Shown here one piece after another: positions 8,686 through 16,940 of a DNA stretch of 53,265 nucleotides. The notes below the pieces were generated by a model. That model was not told where the DNA came from. It saw only the letters and a list, made by a program, of their open reading frames with translations, and ran no database searches. Position 1 is the stretch's first letter. Each line of letters begins with the position of its first letter. Location of the stretch: the IMG/VR virus record IMGVR_UViG_3300042374_000254, positions 1 through 53,265 of that record, one strand, 5' to 3'. The position numbers and the translations under genes were made by a program. Source of the stretch: a virus.

Positions 8686-9870
8686 TTAGTGGAGAGGCAA
8701 GGTCTCAAGCATGAATAGTCCTCTATCATTTTGTTGAGGAGAACCGACTTGAGTAGAGAAGTTTAATGTAACTTGCTTGTTGGCTCCGATTGAAGAAGAG
8801 AAGTCTTGTGAATCCAAGTTAAGTCTCTTTAGAACGTAACCAACTCCTTCGCTGGCGATTAAATCTGTATTAGCGACAGCAGGAGCAGCGAGAGTAATAA
8901 CTGCATCATAAATACCGTCTGTATTTACTAAATCAACCAAGTTACCAGTAGTAAGATCTTGCACTAAAGCTGTAACAGAAAGGGTTACAGTAACTGGGAA
9001 ATCAATTTCTCTTGAATAAGCATATCTGCTTCCGATCTTTTGCAATGGAGTTCTGTTTAGACCCATTGAGATGGAGAAGTTTTGAATAGCGGCAGAGGTA
9101 GTTAAATCTGTACCACCATAAGACTGACCTTGAGTCTTTGTTAAAGAGAAAGAAATATCTCCGTGTCTGAGAGCAGCGACTTTTCCAAGAGCGTTTTCGC
9201 CATTTGGATTACCAGTAGCTTGAGGAAGAACGAAATTTCCTCCAGCAATATTTCCAGCAGCAGTAACACCGGGAGCAGCACCTGAATTTCCATTGCTGAA
9301 ATTCATATTTAAGCATTCCAAGCTAACAGAAGTAGTTGGGAAATCTCCTACGGCAGCATTAATTGAATAATTAGTTAAGAAGCCATTGCCTAGTCCAATA
9401 GTGCTTCCAACTGAGTTATTTGCAGTTGTATCACTAGCAAAAGAAGAAGCGTCATTTCCTTCACTAACAGTTCTAATGAAATAGTTCTTTGTATTAACAA
9501 ATCCACTAGTAAGAATTCCAGATAAACAAGATTGAGTAGCAGCGGCACTAGTTATATTGACAATACCAGTGATTCCTGCATCGATAACTGAAAAACCAAG
9601 ATTTTTTTCATTAGCCATGTCTGTTAGCAAGTAAGTAAAATCAACTCCTACAGTAGGCTGTTCTAGAATAATACGATCAATAGCGGCTAGATTGCCGAAT
9701 TGGTTAACGTCTCTTCTTGTAATATTGAAATTATAATTACAAGATTGAACGCGAGAAAACTGGTTAATATATAAAGCCCCAGTTTGTGGTGGCGTAGAAG
9801 CAGATACATCAACAGTATCTTTTGTATTGAATAGAGCTTCTGATTGGTAAATTACACGATTTCTTGGCAT
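8686..9870 (-). CDS. Tail tube-like protein (paralogue of the 40925..42199 product)
   Basis: This 394-residue, beta-rich, Ser/Thr/Gly/Asn-rich protein has no signal peptide or membrane segment. It precedes the chaperone-like genes and tape measure, the usual place of the major tail tube subunit, and has its own strong terminator and an upstream GTGTAA-like motif. It aligns with the 40925..42199 product over its whole length. Both start with NRVIY, share an N-terminal segment (here NQFGNLAAIDRIILEQPTVG), an IQ[NS]F[SN][IF]S motif followed by a PL-K-G-YAY-REI-like segment, a SSIGAN motif and a GLFM near the C-terminus. Two diverged tube-like proteins in one genome is unusual. One may form the tube and the other a connector, cap or minor ring. 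The general assignment is inferred from position and fold character. Confidence 0.68.
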   Translation of the reverse strand: MPRNRVIYQSEALFNTKDTVDVSASTPPQTGALYINQFSRVQSCNYNFNITRRDVNQFGNLAAIDRIILEQPTVGVDFTYLLTDMANEKNLGFSVIDAGITGIVNITSAAATQSCLSGILTSGFVNTKNYFIRTVSEGNDASSFASDTTANNSVGSTIGLGNGFLTNYSINAAVGDFPTTSVSLECLNMNFSNGNSGAAPGVTAAGNIAGGNFVLPQATGNPNGENALGKVAALRHGDISFSLTKTQGQSYGGTDLTTSAAIQNFSISMGLNRTPLQKIGSRYAYSREIDFPVTVTLSVTALVQDLTTGNLVDLVNTDGIYDAVITLAAPAVANTDLIASEGVGYVLKRLNLDSQDFSSSIGANKQVTLNFSTQVGSPQQNDRGLFMLETLPLH

Positions 9871-9890
9871 ATTTTTAATCCTTTAAATTT

Positions 9891-9906
9891 CTTTTTATTA
9901 TTACAT
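9891..9906 (-). promoter_or_regulatory. ATGTAATAATAAAAAG motif upstream of tail-tube-like gene
   Basis: A variant of the recurrent GTGTAA motif located 20 nt upstream of the ATG at 9870, in an 80-nt intergenic gap. The AAAGGATT nearer to the start is a plausible weak ribosome binding site. Confidence 0.38.
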
Positions 9907-9950
9907 TTTTTATTGTATTTTGAGAAATTATTATATTCCTCGCCATATTT

Positions 9951-10799
9951 TTATGTTTGTCTTGGCTCTCTGAATTTAACTAACTCAAAATCAATCAGCC
10001 CATAATAAGAACCGGGATTGATGTTATTCTCCCTGTCTCTTACACCCGCGACCTTTGATACGGAAACTCTATCTATCATGCAGTAGTCTTTGCCGCTTGT
10101 AATCTTATTATAATTAAAAACTACCCCACTCTTAAAGCTGCCTAAAACATTAAATGGATTGTATGTTGGATCAATTAGAGGAACATTATCATAATTTCTA
10201 TCTCTAAATAATGAACAAACCGCATCTAATGTATATTGTGAATCAGCAATAACAATAGCTCTAAAGTCTACTCTCGTTTCGTCTGTGCCTCCAAAAGCCC
10301 AAGGATCGTTTGTGCTTCCATTGTTTTTAATGAAAATTACAGGATAAGTTATTGTATTTTCTTTTAAAGAATCTTTCAAAGATCCAGCAGGGGTTTTGTT
10401 TCTTCTAACATATTGAGTTTCGAATAACAATACCTCTTCTGGCTGAGATGTCATTAACACGTTAAATTCTTTAACTGAATAAGTTCCAGAAACGCTAAGA
10501 GATCCAGAACTTAAATAAATCTGGCCTTCTGAATAATTTATACCGCTTAGAGGGCTTTGACCTAAATTATAATTCGTGCCATTTATGCTAACCCCTGTCA
10601 TTACTGTCGCTCCAGCAATTGAAGAATCATAAACCAATCCTTTGTAAGGTCCGTTATAAGCATAGAAACCATTCACATAAGAAGAATTGGCAGGAAATGT
10701 AGTAGTTACGTTATAGTAAGCCTCACCCTTGGATAACAGAGTGTGATCAAACCACATTAAAAACGATGAAGATATTTGGTTGTCAAATTGCGGTTTCAT
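9951..10799 (-). CDS. Tail completion or minor tail protein, unrecognised family
   Basis: The 282-residue product is beta-rich with many Tyr, Asn, Ser and Gly residues and no membrane segment. It begins MKPQFDNQISSSFLMWFDHT, and its centre and C-terminus carry aromatic strands (FRAIVIADSQYTLDAVCSLFRDR). Its start overlaps the stop of the 10799..11410 gene, so it belongs to a tightly packed series (12347 to 9951) of small proteins between the Ig/fibre genes and the tail-tube-like gene. In phages of this layout such genes encode head-tail connector, neck and tail-terminator proteins. The assignment to a virion protein is inferred from position; I do not recognise the sequence. Confidence 0.5.
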   Translation of the reverse strand: MKPQFDNQISSSFLMWFDHTLLSKGEAYYNVTTTFPANSSYVNGFYAYNGPYKGLVYDSSIAGATVMTGVSINGTNYNLGQSPLSGINYSEGQIYLSSGSLSVSGTYSVKEFNVLMTSQPEEVLLFETQYVRRNKTPAGSLKDSLKENTITYPVIFIKNNGSTNDPWAFGGTDETRVDFRAIVIADSQYTLDAVCSLFRDRNYDNVPLIDPTYNPFNVLGSFKSGVVFNYNKITSGKDYCMIDRVSVSKVAGVRDRENNINPGSYYGLIDFELVKFREPRQT

Positions 10800-11410
10800 T
10801 ATTTAAGTTTATCCTTTAGATTTTTTAGTATTGTACTTAAGTATTTTACAGTAGAGAAAGAGCCTGATCTAACTTTGTCATCTGACTGAATACCGCCTCC
10901 AGATCGGCTAGGTTCAGGAGATTTGAATTTTCCAGACAAGTAATATCCCAATCCAGAAATACCTCTTTCAATTCCTCTAACCCAGCTTCTTCCTGTTTCC
11001 CAAGGCAATGGAGTTTTTTGCTCTATTGATTTTAAAGTAGGAACTGAAACAGAGAATTCGAATTGAACGCCTGTTTCTATTGTTTTTGTTTTTGGAATTC
11101 TATTTAATAATATTTCTTCTTCTAAAATTTGTCTTACCTCTTGTGTAGGCTTAGAATCTTGATCGAATCCAATAAATGTAAATAAATTAGAGTCAGGTTT
11201 AGTTCCGGGCAATGTTTTTGACACGTTCTTTCCTTCAACTCCCATTTCTAATTCGACAGTAACTGGATGCTGATCAAATTCTTTTAGTGTTTGGCCTTTA
11301 ATTTTTTGAAATTCTTTTTCAGCTCTTTGATAAGCTAAATTTTGAACATCTTTACTGAAAAGAAGTTTTTTAACTTCTCTATTTAAAACTGCTTTATTTA
11401 TTGTGGCCAT
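10799..11410 (-). CDS. Putative neck or tail-completion protein
   Basis: The product has 203 residues: a basic, helical N-terminus (about 1-50), a mixed segment, then a Gly/Ser/Lys-rich C-terminal part with WETGRSWVRGIERGISGLGYYL at about 137-158. The length and helix-then-basic-tail profile resemble HK97 gp10-like or neck proteins, but there is no diagnostic motif. ATG overlaps the stop of the 11410..11850 gene and its own stop overlaps the next start, so the three are probably translationally coupled. I infer a structural role at the head-tail joint from the position alone. Confidence 0.45.
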   Translation of the reverse strand: MATINKAVLNREVKKLLFSKDVQNLAYQRAEKEFQKIKGQTLKEFDQHPVTVELEMGVEGKNVSKTLPGTKPDSNLFTFIGFDQDSKPTQEVRQILEEEILLNRIPKTKTIETGVQFEFSVSVPTLKSIEQKTPLPWETGRSWVRGIERGISGLGYYLSGKFKSPEPSRSGGGIQSDDKVRSGSFSTVKYLSTILKNLKDKLK

Positions 11411-11850
11411 TACATTATTTCCTTCATCATGTACTCATAATAAGGTTCATCAATGTATCTTTTAACTACAAAACCATATTGCACATTCCAAGATTTATTG
11501 TCAAAAGTTATTCTTTCTGTTTTGCCATTTTCAATGTAATCTTTAGCCTCTAAACGGACTCTTATTCTTGCAGTAGTATTAGGATTTTTAATCTCAGAAT
11601 TTAAAGATACAATATCTTCATCTGGGCTACCATAAAATATTCTAGCTTTGTAAACTCCAGAGACTGGTGTATAAGTTACACTATCAGGCAATTGATCTGT
11701 AGGATAACCAAATACAGGAGTTTCATTAACAGAAGTTATATTTTTAATAGGCTCTTTGTAAACGACAATATCCCTAGACAATGTATCAAAAAGATCATTG
11801 TAATTTGATCCAAAGCTAAGTCTTTGTGCGTCTGTTAGTAAAGATGCCAT
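11410..11850 (-). CDS. Putative head-tail connector or stopper protein
   Basis: The 146-residue product combines an N-terminal helix with a beta-rich remainder (IRVRLEAKDYIENGKTERIT, then WNVQYGFVVKRYID). This size, and its place in a coupled set just before a tail completion candidate and a tail-tube-like protein, match head-closure or stopper proteins. The gene starts 2 nt after the stop of the 11853..12347 gene. I do not recognise a named family, and a tail component is equally possible. Confidence 0.45.
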   Translation of the reverse strand: MASLLTDAQRLSFGSNYNDLFDTLSRDIVVYKEPIKNITSVNETPVFGYPTDQLPDSVTYTPVSGVYKARIFYGSPDEDIVSLNSEIKNPNTTARIRVRLEAKDYIENGKTERITFDNKSWNVQYGFVVKRYIDEPYYEYMMKEIM

Positions 11851-11852
11851 AA

Positions 11853-12347
11853 TTAGATTCTATTAAATGGTCTGATTGAATAATACTTATCGGTAATATA
11901 AGATCCAGCCACAGTATCGTCGCCAGCAACTTGCAAAGGACCAACGTCGTTGATATTATAATCATTAATCATCATAGTTAATTCATTAAGCATATTTTTC
12001 TTAGCTTCTAAGTATATTTTGCTGGTTTCATTTTTATTAATCCTACGGACAGTTCCACCGCCGTCTGTAACTTCCAACAAACTATCTCCATTTATTGCAT
12101 TTAAAGTTTGCTTGACTTTTAAGTCATAGAAATAACATTCGTAGATTTTTTTATAAATAGACTTCTCTGTTTCGCCCAAATTAGGCACAAGCTCCAAAGT
12201 ATTGTCATCAATAACAATATCTTTGTTCAGCTTATTATTAAGAATACCTATATTGCTCCTAAGCCAATAACTAATAGCTGGTACTGATAGATCACTTGGT
12301 TGACCTAATTCGAAATATATTTCTTGAGCCATGTCTACAATTTTCAT
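11853..12347 (-). CDS. Putative head-tail adaptor protein
   Basis: The 164-residue product is mainly helical in its first 130 residues, starting MKIVDMAQEIYFELGQPSDL, with a WLRSNIGILN segment and a YKKIYECYFYDLKVKQ helix. This is the character of small helical adaptors that dock under the portal (gp6- or gp15-like). A glycine-rich loop (TDGGGTVRR) and an Asn/Asp-rich C-terminus follow. It is the first of four tightly packed genes running to 9951. The fit to an adaptor is based on size, helicity and position. Confidence 0.5.
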   Translation of the reverse strand: MKIVDMAQEIYFELGQPSDLSVPAISYWLRSNIGILNNKLNKDIVIDDNTLELVPNLGETEKSIYKKIYECYFYDLKVKQTLNAINGDSLLEVTDGGGTVRRINKNETSKIYLEAKKNMLNELTMMINDYNINDVGPLQVAGDDTVAGSYITDKYYSIRPFNRI

Positions 12348-12348
12348 A

Positions 12349-12729
12349 TTAGTATGTTATTTCTGGATTAATTATAAAATAACCGCCTTCAATAGTACGA
12401 GCATAATCTTCTCCCGAGAAAACTTGAACATCGTATAGTAAGTAACTGCAAGGTAAAGCCGCCATTCCTGTTCTGCCAATGCTGATATCGATATATCCAC
12501 TAACAAAGCTTTCTCCTGCGGCTCCTGATATGATTTGTGGTTTTAAGTTTAATAAAATACCAGAATTGGGCACATATACATCGTCATTTGTATATCCTGC
12601 CCCATAACTTGCCCTTACATAGCCAGAAGCCGTGAAGCCTGATAAGTTTATAACAACTCCATCAGAGTCACGGGCAACAAGTCTCTTATAAAAAGAGTTT
12701 CCTTGTGTACCTGTTAAATTCATACACAT
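12349..12729 (-). CDS. Small beta-sandwich virion protein (Ig-like)
   Basis: The product is about 124-126 residues and strongly beta-patterned: a leading segment with SFYKRLVARDSDGVVINLSG, then alternating strands ending in GGYFIINPEITY. This resembles the Ig-like baseplate or fibre-attachment domains that open many phage tail proteins; I cannot name a family. Two ATGs are available, 12729 (MCMNLTG) and 12723 (MNLTG). The upstream one lies inside the TGTGTAATAATGTG motif, so if that motif is a promoter the second ATG is more likely. The gene stops 1 nt before the adaptor gene begins. Its neighbour on the other side is an Ig-domain protein, which agrees with a surface or attachment role. Confidence 0.5.
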   Translation of the reverse strand: MCMNLTGTQGNSFYKRLVARDSDGVVINLSGFTASGYVRASYGAGYTNDDVYVPNSGILLNLKPQIISGAAGESFVSGYIDISIGRTGMAALPCSYLLYDVQVFSGEDYARTIEGGYFIINPEITY

Positions 12730-12738
12730 TATTACACA
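12725..12738 (-). promoter_or_regulatory. TGTGTAATAATGTG motif fused to terminator T-run
   Basis: On the minus strand the seven-T tail of the terminator at 12738-12760 runs directly into TGTGTAATAATGTG and then the start codons at 12729 and 12723. It is the tightest terminator-promoter junction in the window. Confidence 0.42.
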
Positions 12739-12760
12739 AAAAAAGCCCCTTTCGGGGCTT
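12738..12760 (-). terminator. Rho-independent terminator after Ig-domain gene
   Basis: Minus strand AAGCCCC-GAAA-GGGGCTT is followed by a run of T. It lies 20 nt past the stop of the 12781..13608 gene. Confidence 0.85.
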
Positions 12761-12780
12761 GAGAAGAGATATTTTAAAAA

Positions 12781-13608
12781 TTAAGCATTATCTCCAGTTG
12801 GAACTGGTGGAGGAGGAGGTGGAGGAGTTGGCTCATTTACAGTTACGATAGCAAGATCACTCTTTACAGATCCAGCAACATTGCTAACTGTTACAGAGTA
12901 ATTTCCAGAATCAGAGATTTGAGCATTCGTAATTTCAAAAGCACTTCCAGTGGCAGCTAGAATAATCTCACCATTTTTATCCCATTGGAAAGCAAATGGC
13001 TGATCTCCCATAACTCCCACGTTCAAGTAGCCAACCCCACTGACCATCAAGTCAAGATTTTGAGGCTGAGATGTAATTACTGGAGCTTGGAATAAATTCA
13101 ATGAAGCGTTAGAGCTAGTAATTGAACCTGCTGGATTGTTGATCTTAACATTATAAGAACCCAAATCTCCAGTTCCAACAGTTGGTATAGAATAAATTGA
13201 AGAAGTCGCTCCTTCGACATCTGATCCATTTTTAACCCATTGATAACTTAATGGAGAATCACCGCTTGCCACTACGGAAAATTCAGCAGCTTGTCCATCT
13301 AGAACTTTTTGATCTACTGGTTGAGAAGTAATAAATGGAGCAATAGCTTGAGTGTATCCTAAATTTTCTAATACCACATTCTTTACATAATCATAATCGG
13401 CTGTAGCAGTTTGCTCAGGTGGCCAGTCTTGCCAGTCGTCTCCTGCAAGATTAGTAAAAGTTTTATCTAAAACTAGACCTGCTGGATTTTTCATTACAAC
13501 TGAAAATCTTATTCCTTCATGAGGATCAAATGCATTAAAATCAACACAAAGTTCTGTCACATTTGCGCCAGATGGCTTTGGATAAACGGGGATAAATATT
13601 GTATTCAT
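12781..13608 (-). CDS. Virion protein with two Ig-like domains
   Basis: The 275-residue product has an N-terminal beta domain (about 1-85), then two I-set-type immunoglobulin-like domains. The first, about 90-172, contains ITSQPVDQKVLDGQAAEFSV, YQWVKNG and LGSYNVKINNPAGS. The second, about 176-258, contains ITSQPQNLDL, FQWDKNG and SGNYSVTVSNVAGS. The paired W and Y-x-V motifs are diagnostic. The protein ends in a run of prolines, probably a flexible tail. Ig-like domains on phage particles are thought to bind carbohydrate or cell surfaces weakly and often sit on capsids (Hoc) or tails. Here the gene lies between three LamG genes and the connector genes, so a fibre-associated position is more likely than capsid, but this is inference. 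It has its own terminator and a GTGTAA motif 30 nt upstream. Confidence 0.82.
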   Translation of the reverse strand: MNTIFIPVYPKPSGANVTELCVDFNAFDPHEGIRFSVVMKNPAGLVLDKTFTNLAGDDWQDWPPEQTATADYDYVKNVVLENLGYTQAIAPFITSQPVDQKVLDGQAAEFSVVASGDSPLSYQWVKNGSDVEGATSSIYSIPTVGTGDLGSYNVKINNPAGSITSSNASLNLFQAPVITSQPQNLDLMVSGVGYLNVGVMGDQPFAFQWDKNGEIILAATGSAFEITNAQISDSGNYSVTVSNVAGSVKSDLAIVTVNEPTPPPPPPPVPTGDNA

Positions 13609-13638
13609 TTTCTTATTTTAATCTAAAATTAAGTTATT

Positions 13639-13654
13639 CTAATATTTTTTACAC
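13639..13654 (-). promoter_or_regulatory. GTGTAAAAAATATTAG motif upstream of Ig-domain gene
   Basis: An instance of the recurrent motif in the 47-nt gap upstream of the ATG at 13608. Confidence 0.42.
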
Positions 13655-13655
13655 T

Positions 13656-15743
13656 TTATAATCCGAATCTTCCTTTTGTAGCGTTGTAATTTTGCAAAAC
13701 TTCAGCAGCAGATAATGTTCTAGTGTAAATTCTTGCTGTTGCTATTTTTCCATTCCATACAGAAGTCCCTCCATCATATCTTGAACCAATACTTACATTT
13801 GTTGTGTTATCATTAACCGCACTTGTTGGATTTACAGTAGTACTTGATAGAAGAGAGCCATTTACATATATTTTTATTGTAGAAGATCCCGCTACCCTTT
13901 CGTGAGTGCCTATTATATGATACCAAGTATTCAAGGAGAAAGAATAAGTAGCGTCTGTGTATGGACCTCCGCCAGCTCCAACGTCCATATAAACTTTAGA
14001 GTTCGCCGAATTGACTAATAAACAATACTCTTCTTGGGAATCTGATATTCCTTTCCCTATAATACCACCATAGTAACTCATAGCAGAACTAATGAATACC
14101 CATCCTTCTAAAGACAAATTAGAAGTATTTTTAATAGAAGCGGCGCTTGGTATTGATACATAATCATTGCTGCCATCAAATACTATATTTCCACCTGCAT
14201 CAGAGTTATAAGTCGGACCATTTGTTAATGTTCCACTATTGCTATTTCCACTAACATCGTACCAAGTTGTTCCAGCCCCCGCATAACTATATGGATTACC
14301 TGCATCAAGTTCCATAACTAATCCAAATCTAACAATATTATTATCAAATCTAGCTTTGAATGCTTGATAATTTGAAGCAACTTCACTATCACTTAATCGT
14401 CTACCGTACATTCTTAATAAATGATATTCATGTTGTCCAGCCCAAATATATCCTTGAGTTGTCGGATTTCCTTGATATGCGGCTCCAATATTTATTTGAC
14501 TATAAGATACTGGTGAAGTTGTAGCGGCTACAGTAGTAGGTCCAGAAAGTAAAACACCATTTATATAAAGACGCAATACATCTCCAGTTCTAGTAGCAGT
14601 AATGTATATTATTTTATCTATATAACTTGAAATACTAACGCTTATACCCACAGTACTAGACTGAGTATTCCAATATTCATAAATAATTGTATTCTGATAC
14701 ACACGCAATCCACTATGTCGTCCTGTCCATATAACTATGGATTGCCCATCTTGTGTCGTAAGAGTATTGTCATAGCTATAAACGCTTCTGAATCCTTTTG
14801 CGTTAAATGCAACTTCTATTGTGTGGTCTGAATATAATAAATTTAAAATATTACTCGTTAAATTTTGACCTCCGTAAGAACTAACCGCAAAAGGACTAGT
14901 GGTATTAAAATTAGAAACAAATGTTTTAGCATTATATCTTGGATTTGCACCATTAAAAACAAAATCAAAACCATTACCACTCAAATCAAATACACATCTA
15001 TCTGTATTAAAAATACCCCATTTTTGACCAAGATATGTGTGAACTAATCTTCTTTCTGTGGTTGTTAGAACTCTATTGAAAACAATAATTTCTGCTGCTT
15101 CACAAGCACTTGGTTCTCCACTTTGATAATTAATTCCCAGTCCTTTCGGCCCTGCTGAAGCTGCGGTGCTTCCAGTAGCCAATGCGGTTCCATTGCTATA
15201 AAAATTTGCTAAATCTGTTGAAGACCCGCTCCAATCTCCCATATACATTCTCCAAACAGTATCTGCTGGATCTGTTGCGCCATATACCCATCCTTCAGCA
15301 TAATATTTATTAAATTGCGATCCCCAATGACCTAATAACCAATTATTATAATAAGCAGTTAAAACTCTATTCGTGTTTAATGAAGACGATGTGTATCTAC
15401 TAACAACAAAAACTGTATTAGCTGAAGTTTCCATAGTAAAAGATAAACTTCCTATGGTTTGTGAAGTCGTAAATGTTAATACTTTTCTAGAATTTAAAGA
15501 AGAGCTTCTTGTTGGTCCAGCAGATATTGGAACCATATGATAATTAAATCCACTCTTATCTCTCCATTGACTTACAGTTGTACCTGAACTATAACTAAAT
15601 GTAGTATCATCAGATGCGTCCATCCACATAACCAATCCGCCTTTGACTGGCAAATCTGTTGTTGGATATGATTTATTTTGTGATGCGTCTAAACACATCA
15701 CTAAACTATCTGTTACTATTTTTGGAGAATATATTTTCGACAT
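13656..15743 (-). CDS. Multi-LamG receptor-binding/tail protein
   Basis: The 695-residue product has three concanavalin A-like (LamG/pentraxin) units. The first, about 35-240, opens with GGLVMWMDASDDTTF and VSQWRDKSG. A second lies about 300-460. The third, about 475-695, has NDYVSIPS, LSLEGWVFIS, NTWYHIIGTHE and the terminal segment ARIYTRTLSAAEVLQNYNAT. LamG units in phage tails are generally carbohydrate-binding adhesion modules. The protein is the last of three consecutive LamG genes that share an N-terminal signature (x-SLVMCLDAS/SGLILNLDAG) and the C-terminal signature ending in FGL. The gene follows 3 nt after the 15747..16937 gene, in one operon. A receptor-binding or side-fibre function is a family-level inference. 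Confidence 0.8.
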   Translation of the reverse strand: MSKIYSPKIVTDSLVMCLDASQNKSYPTTDLPVKGGLVMWMDASDDTTFSYSSGTTVSQWRDKSGFNYHMVPISAGPTRSSSLNSRKVLTFTTSQTIGSLSFTMETSANTVFVVSRYTSSSLNTNRVLTAYYNNWLLGHWGSQFNKYYAEGWVYGATDPADTVWRMYMGDWSGSSTDLANFYSNGTALATGSTAASAGPKGLGINYQSGEPSACEAAEIIVFNRVLTTTERRLVHTYLGQKWGIFNTDRCVFDLSGNGFDFVFNGANPRYNAKTFVSNFNTTSPFAVSSYGGQNLTSNILNLLYSDHTIEVAFNAKGFRSVYSYDNTLTTQDGQSIVIWTGRHSGLRVYQNTIIYEYWNTQSSTVGISVSISSYIDKIIYITATRTGDVLRLYINGVLLSGPTTVAATTSPVSYSQINIGAAYQGNPTTQGYIWAGQHEYHLLRMYGRRLSDSEVASNYQAFKARFDNNIVRFGLVMELDAGNPYSYAGAGTTWYDVSGNSNSGTLTNGPTYNSDAGGNIVFDGSNDYVSIPSAASIKNTSNLSLEGWVFISSAMSYYGGIIGKGISDSQEEYCLLVNSANSKVYMDVGAGGGPYTDATYSFSLNTWYHIIGTHERVAGSSTIKIYVNGSLLSSTTVNPTSAVNDNTTNVSIGSRYDGGTSVWNGKIATARIYTRTLSAAEVLQNYNATKGRFGL

Positions 15744-15746
15744 ATT

Positions 15747-16937
15747 TTATAGTCCGAATTTTGTTTTTGCTGCTTCGTAATTTTGTGATATTTCTGTTTG
15801 ACTCAAAGCTCTATTATACATTCTAAACATTGCTATTTTACCAACCCACTTTTCAGTGTTGGTTGCTGGATTTATTCCTATTCTCGGATCTGCCGTAGCT
15901 AATGATAGTGTTGAACTATTATTAGTTGTTGATGCTACTGTGTTTATATAAACTACATATTGATTAGATGCATTTCTAATTCCAACCACATGATACCAAT
16001 TGCCTATCAAAAGGCTTGCTGTATTTGTGGTTGTAACTCTTGTAGATCCATTAAAATCTGTTAATTGAAATCCAGTTCCACTAGCATAAACTAATCCGAT
16101 AAACCCAGATACATTTGAAGATTGTGAACAATAAATTATATTATTAGTAGTAGAAGAAGACAAATTGACCCAAGCTTCGATAGTAAATGTTCCAGTTCCA
16201 AACGCAAGACCACTAGTTGGCAAAGCTATATAATTAGTATCAAATAAAATATTTCCTTTATTAGAAACATTAGATGTAGGGCCATTTGTAAGAGTTCCAT
16301 TGTTTGTATTTCCACTTAAATCGTACCAAAGTCCAATATTGCTTGTTGCACTGAAAGTGTTATTTCCAGTATCTATATTTGTCAATTCTACTTTTGGATT
16401 TCTATAATAAATTGTACCAGCGTCAGCTAGTCTTGTCGCTCCGCAAGCGCCGGGATATAAATACATGTTTAAGTTTCCACTTGTGCTTATTGGCCCAACT
16501 GTAAAACTTCTACGTTGCCAAACATTTTGTAATGTATTTGCTATTCCAATAGATCCATTTGCGACTCCTTCAAAGTTAGCAAGATAATCTGTGCTTGGAT
16601 AATTTGTAGCTCCAGTAACTAAATAATCAAAACTAAAAGTAGCATAACTTCCTGCAATTACTGGCGCAGAATTTCCGTGATAATGACATCCATTTACTCC
16701 CAAAGTATAACTGTATACTACATCATTGGGTCTTACAGTATAGCCACCAATCACAGTTCCAGCCGCGACTCTTTGGAAAGTGCCAGTACCATTAATAGGA
16801 AAAGTAACATTTTCTGTTATTAAACCAGAACCTAAAGATTGAAATCTATTTGTGGAATAACTTTTTTTATTTCCAGCATCTAGATTCAATATTAGTCCAC
16901 TCCTAACTATTTGCGGCCCATTATTTACTGTACTCAT
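15747..16937 (-). CDS. LamG-domain tail/fibre protein
   Basis: The 396-residue product starts with the shared signature IVRSGLILNLDAGNKKSY (10-27). Residues about 38-185 form a beta-rich, CBM-like jelly-roll segment, and 195-396 form a LamG domain with GTFTIEAWVNLSSS, NWYHVVGIRNA, a YNRALSQTEISQNYEAAK terminal segment and a final FGL. It is the shortest of the three adjacent LamG genes, and 3 nt separate it from the neighbours on each side. The three may be alternative or hetero-oligomeric adhesins. Binding of host surface glycans is inferred from domain type. Confidence 0.78.
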   Translation of the reverse strand: MSTVNNGPQIVRSGLILNLDAGNKKSYSTNRFQSLGSGLITENVTFPINGTGTFQRVAAGTVIGGYTVRPNDVVYSYTLGVNGCHYHGNSAPVIAGSYATFSFDYLVTGATNYPSTDYLANFEGVANGSIGIANTLQNVWQRRSFTVGPISTSGNLNMYLYPGACGATRLADAGTIYYRNPKVELTNIDTGNNTFSATSNIGLWYDLSGNTNNGTLTNGPTSNVSNKGNILFDTNYIALPTSGLAFGTGTFTIEAWVNLSSSTTNNIIYCSQSSNVSGFIGLVYASGTGFQLTDFNGSTRVTTTNTASLLIGNWYHVVGIRNASNQYVVYINTVASTTNNSSTLSLATADPRIGINPATNTEKWVGKIAMFRMYNRALSQTEISQNYEAAKTKFGL

Positions 16938-16940
16938 ATT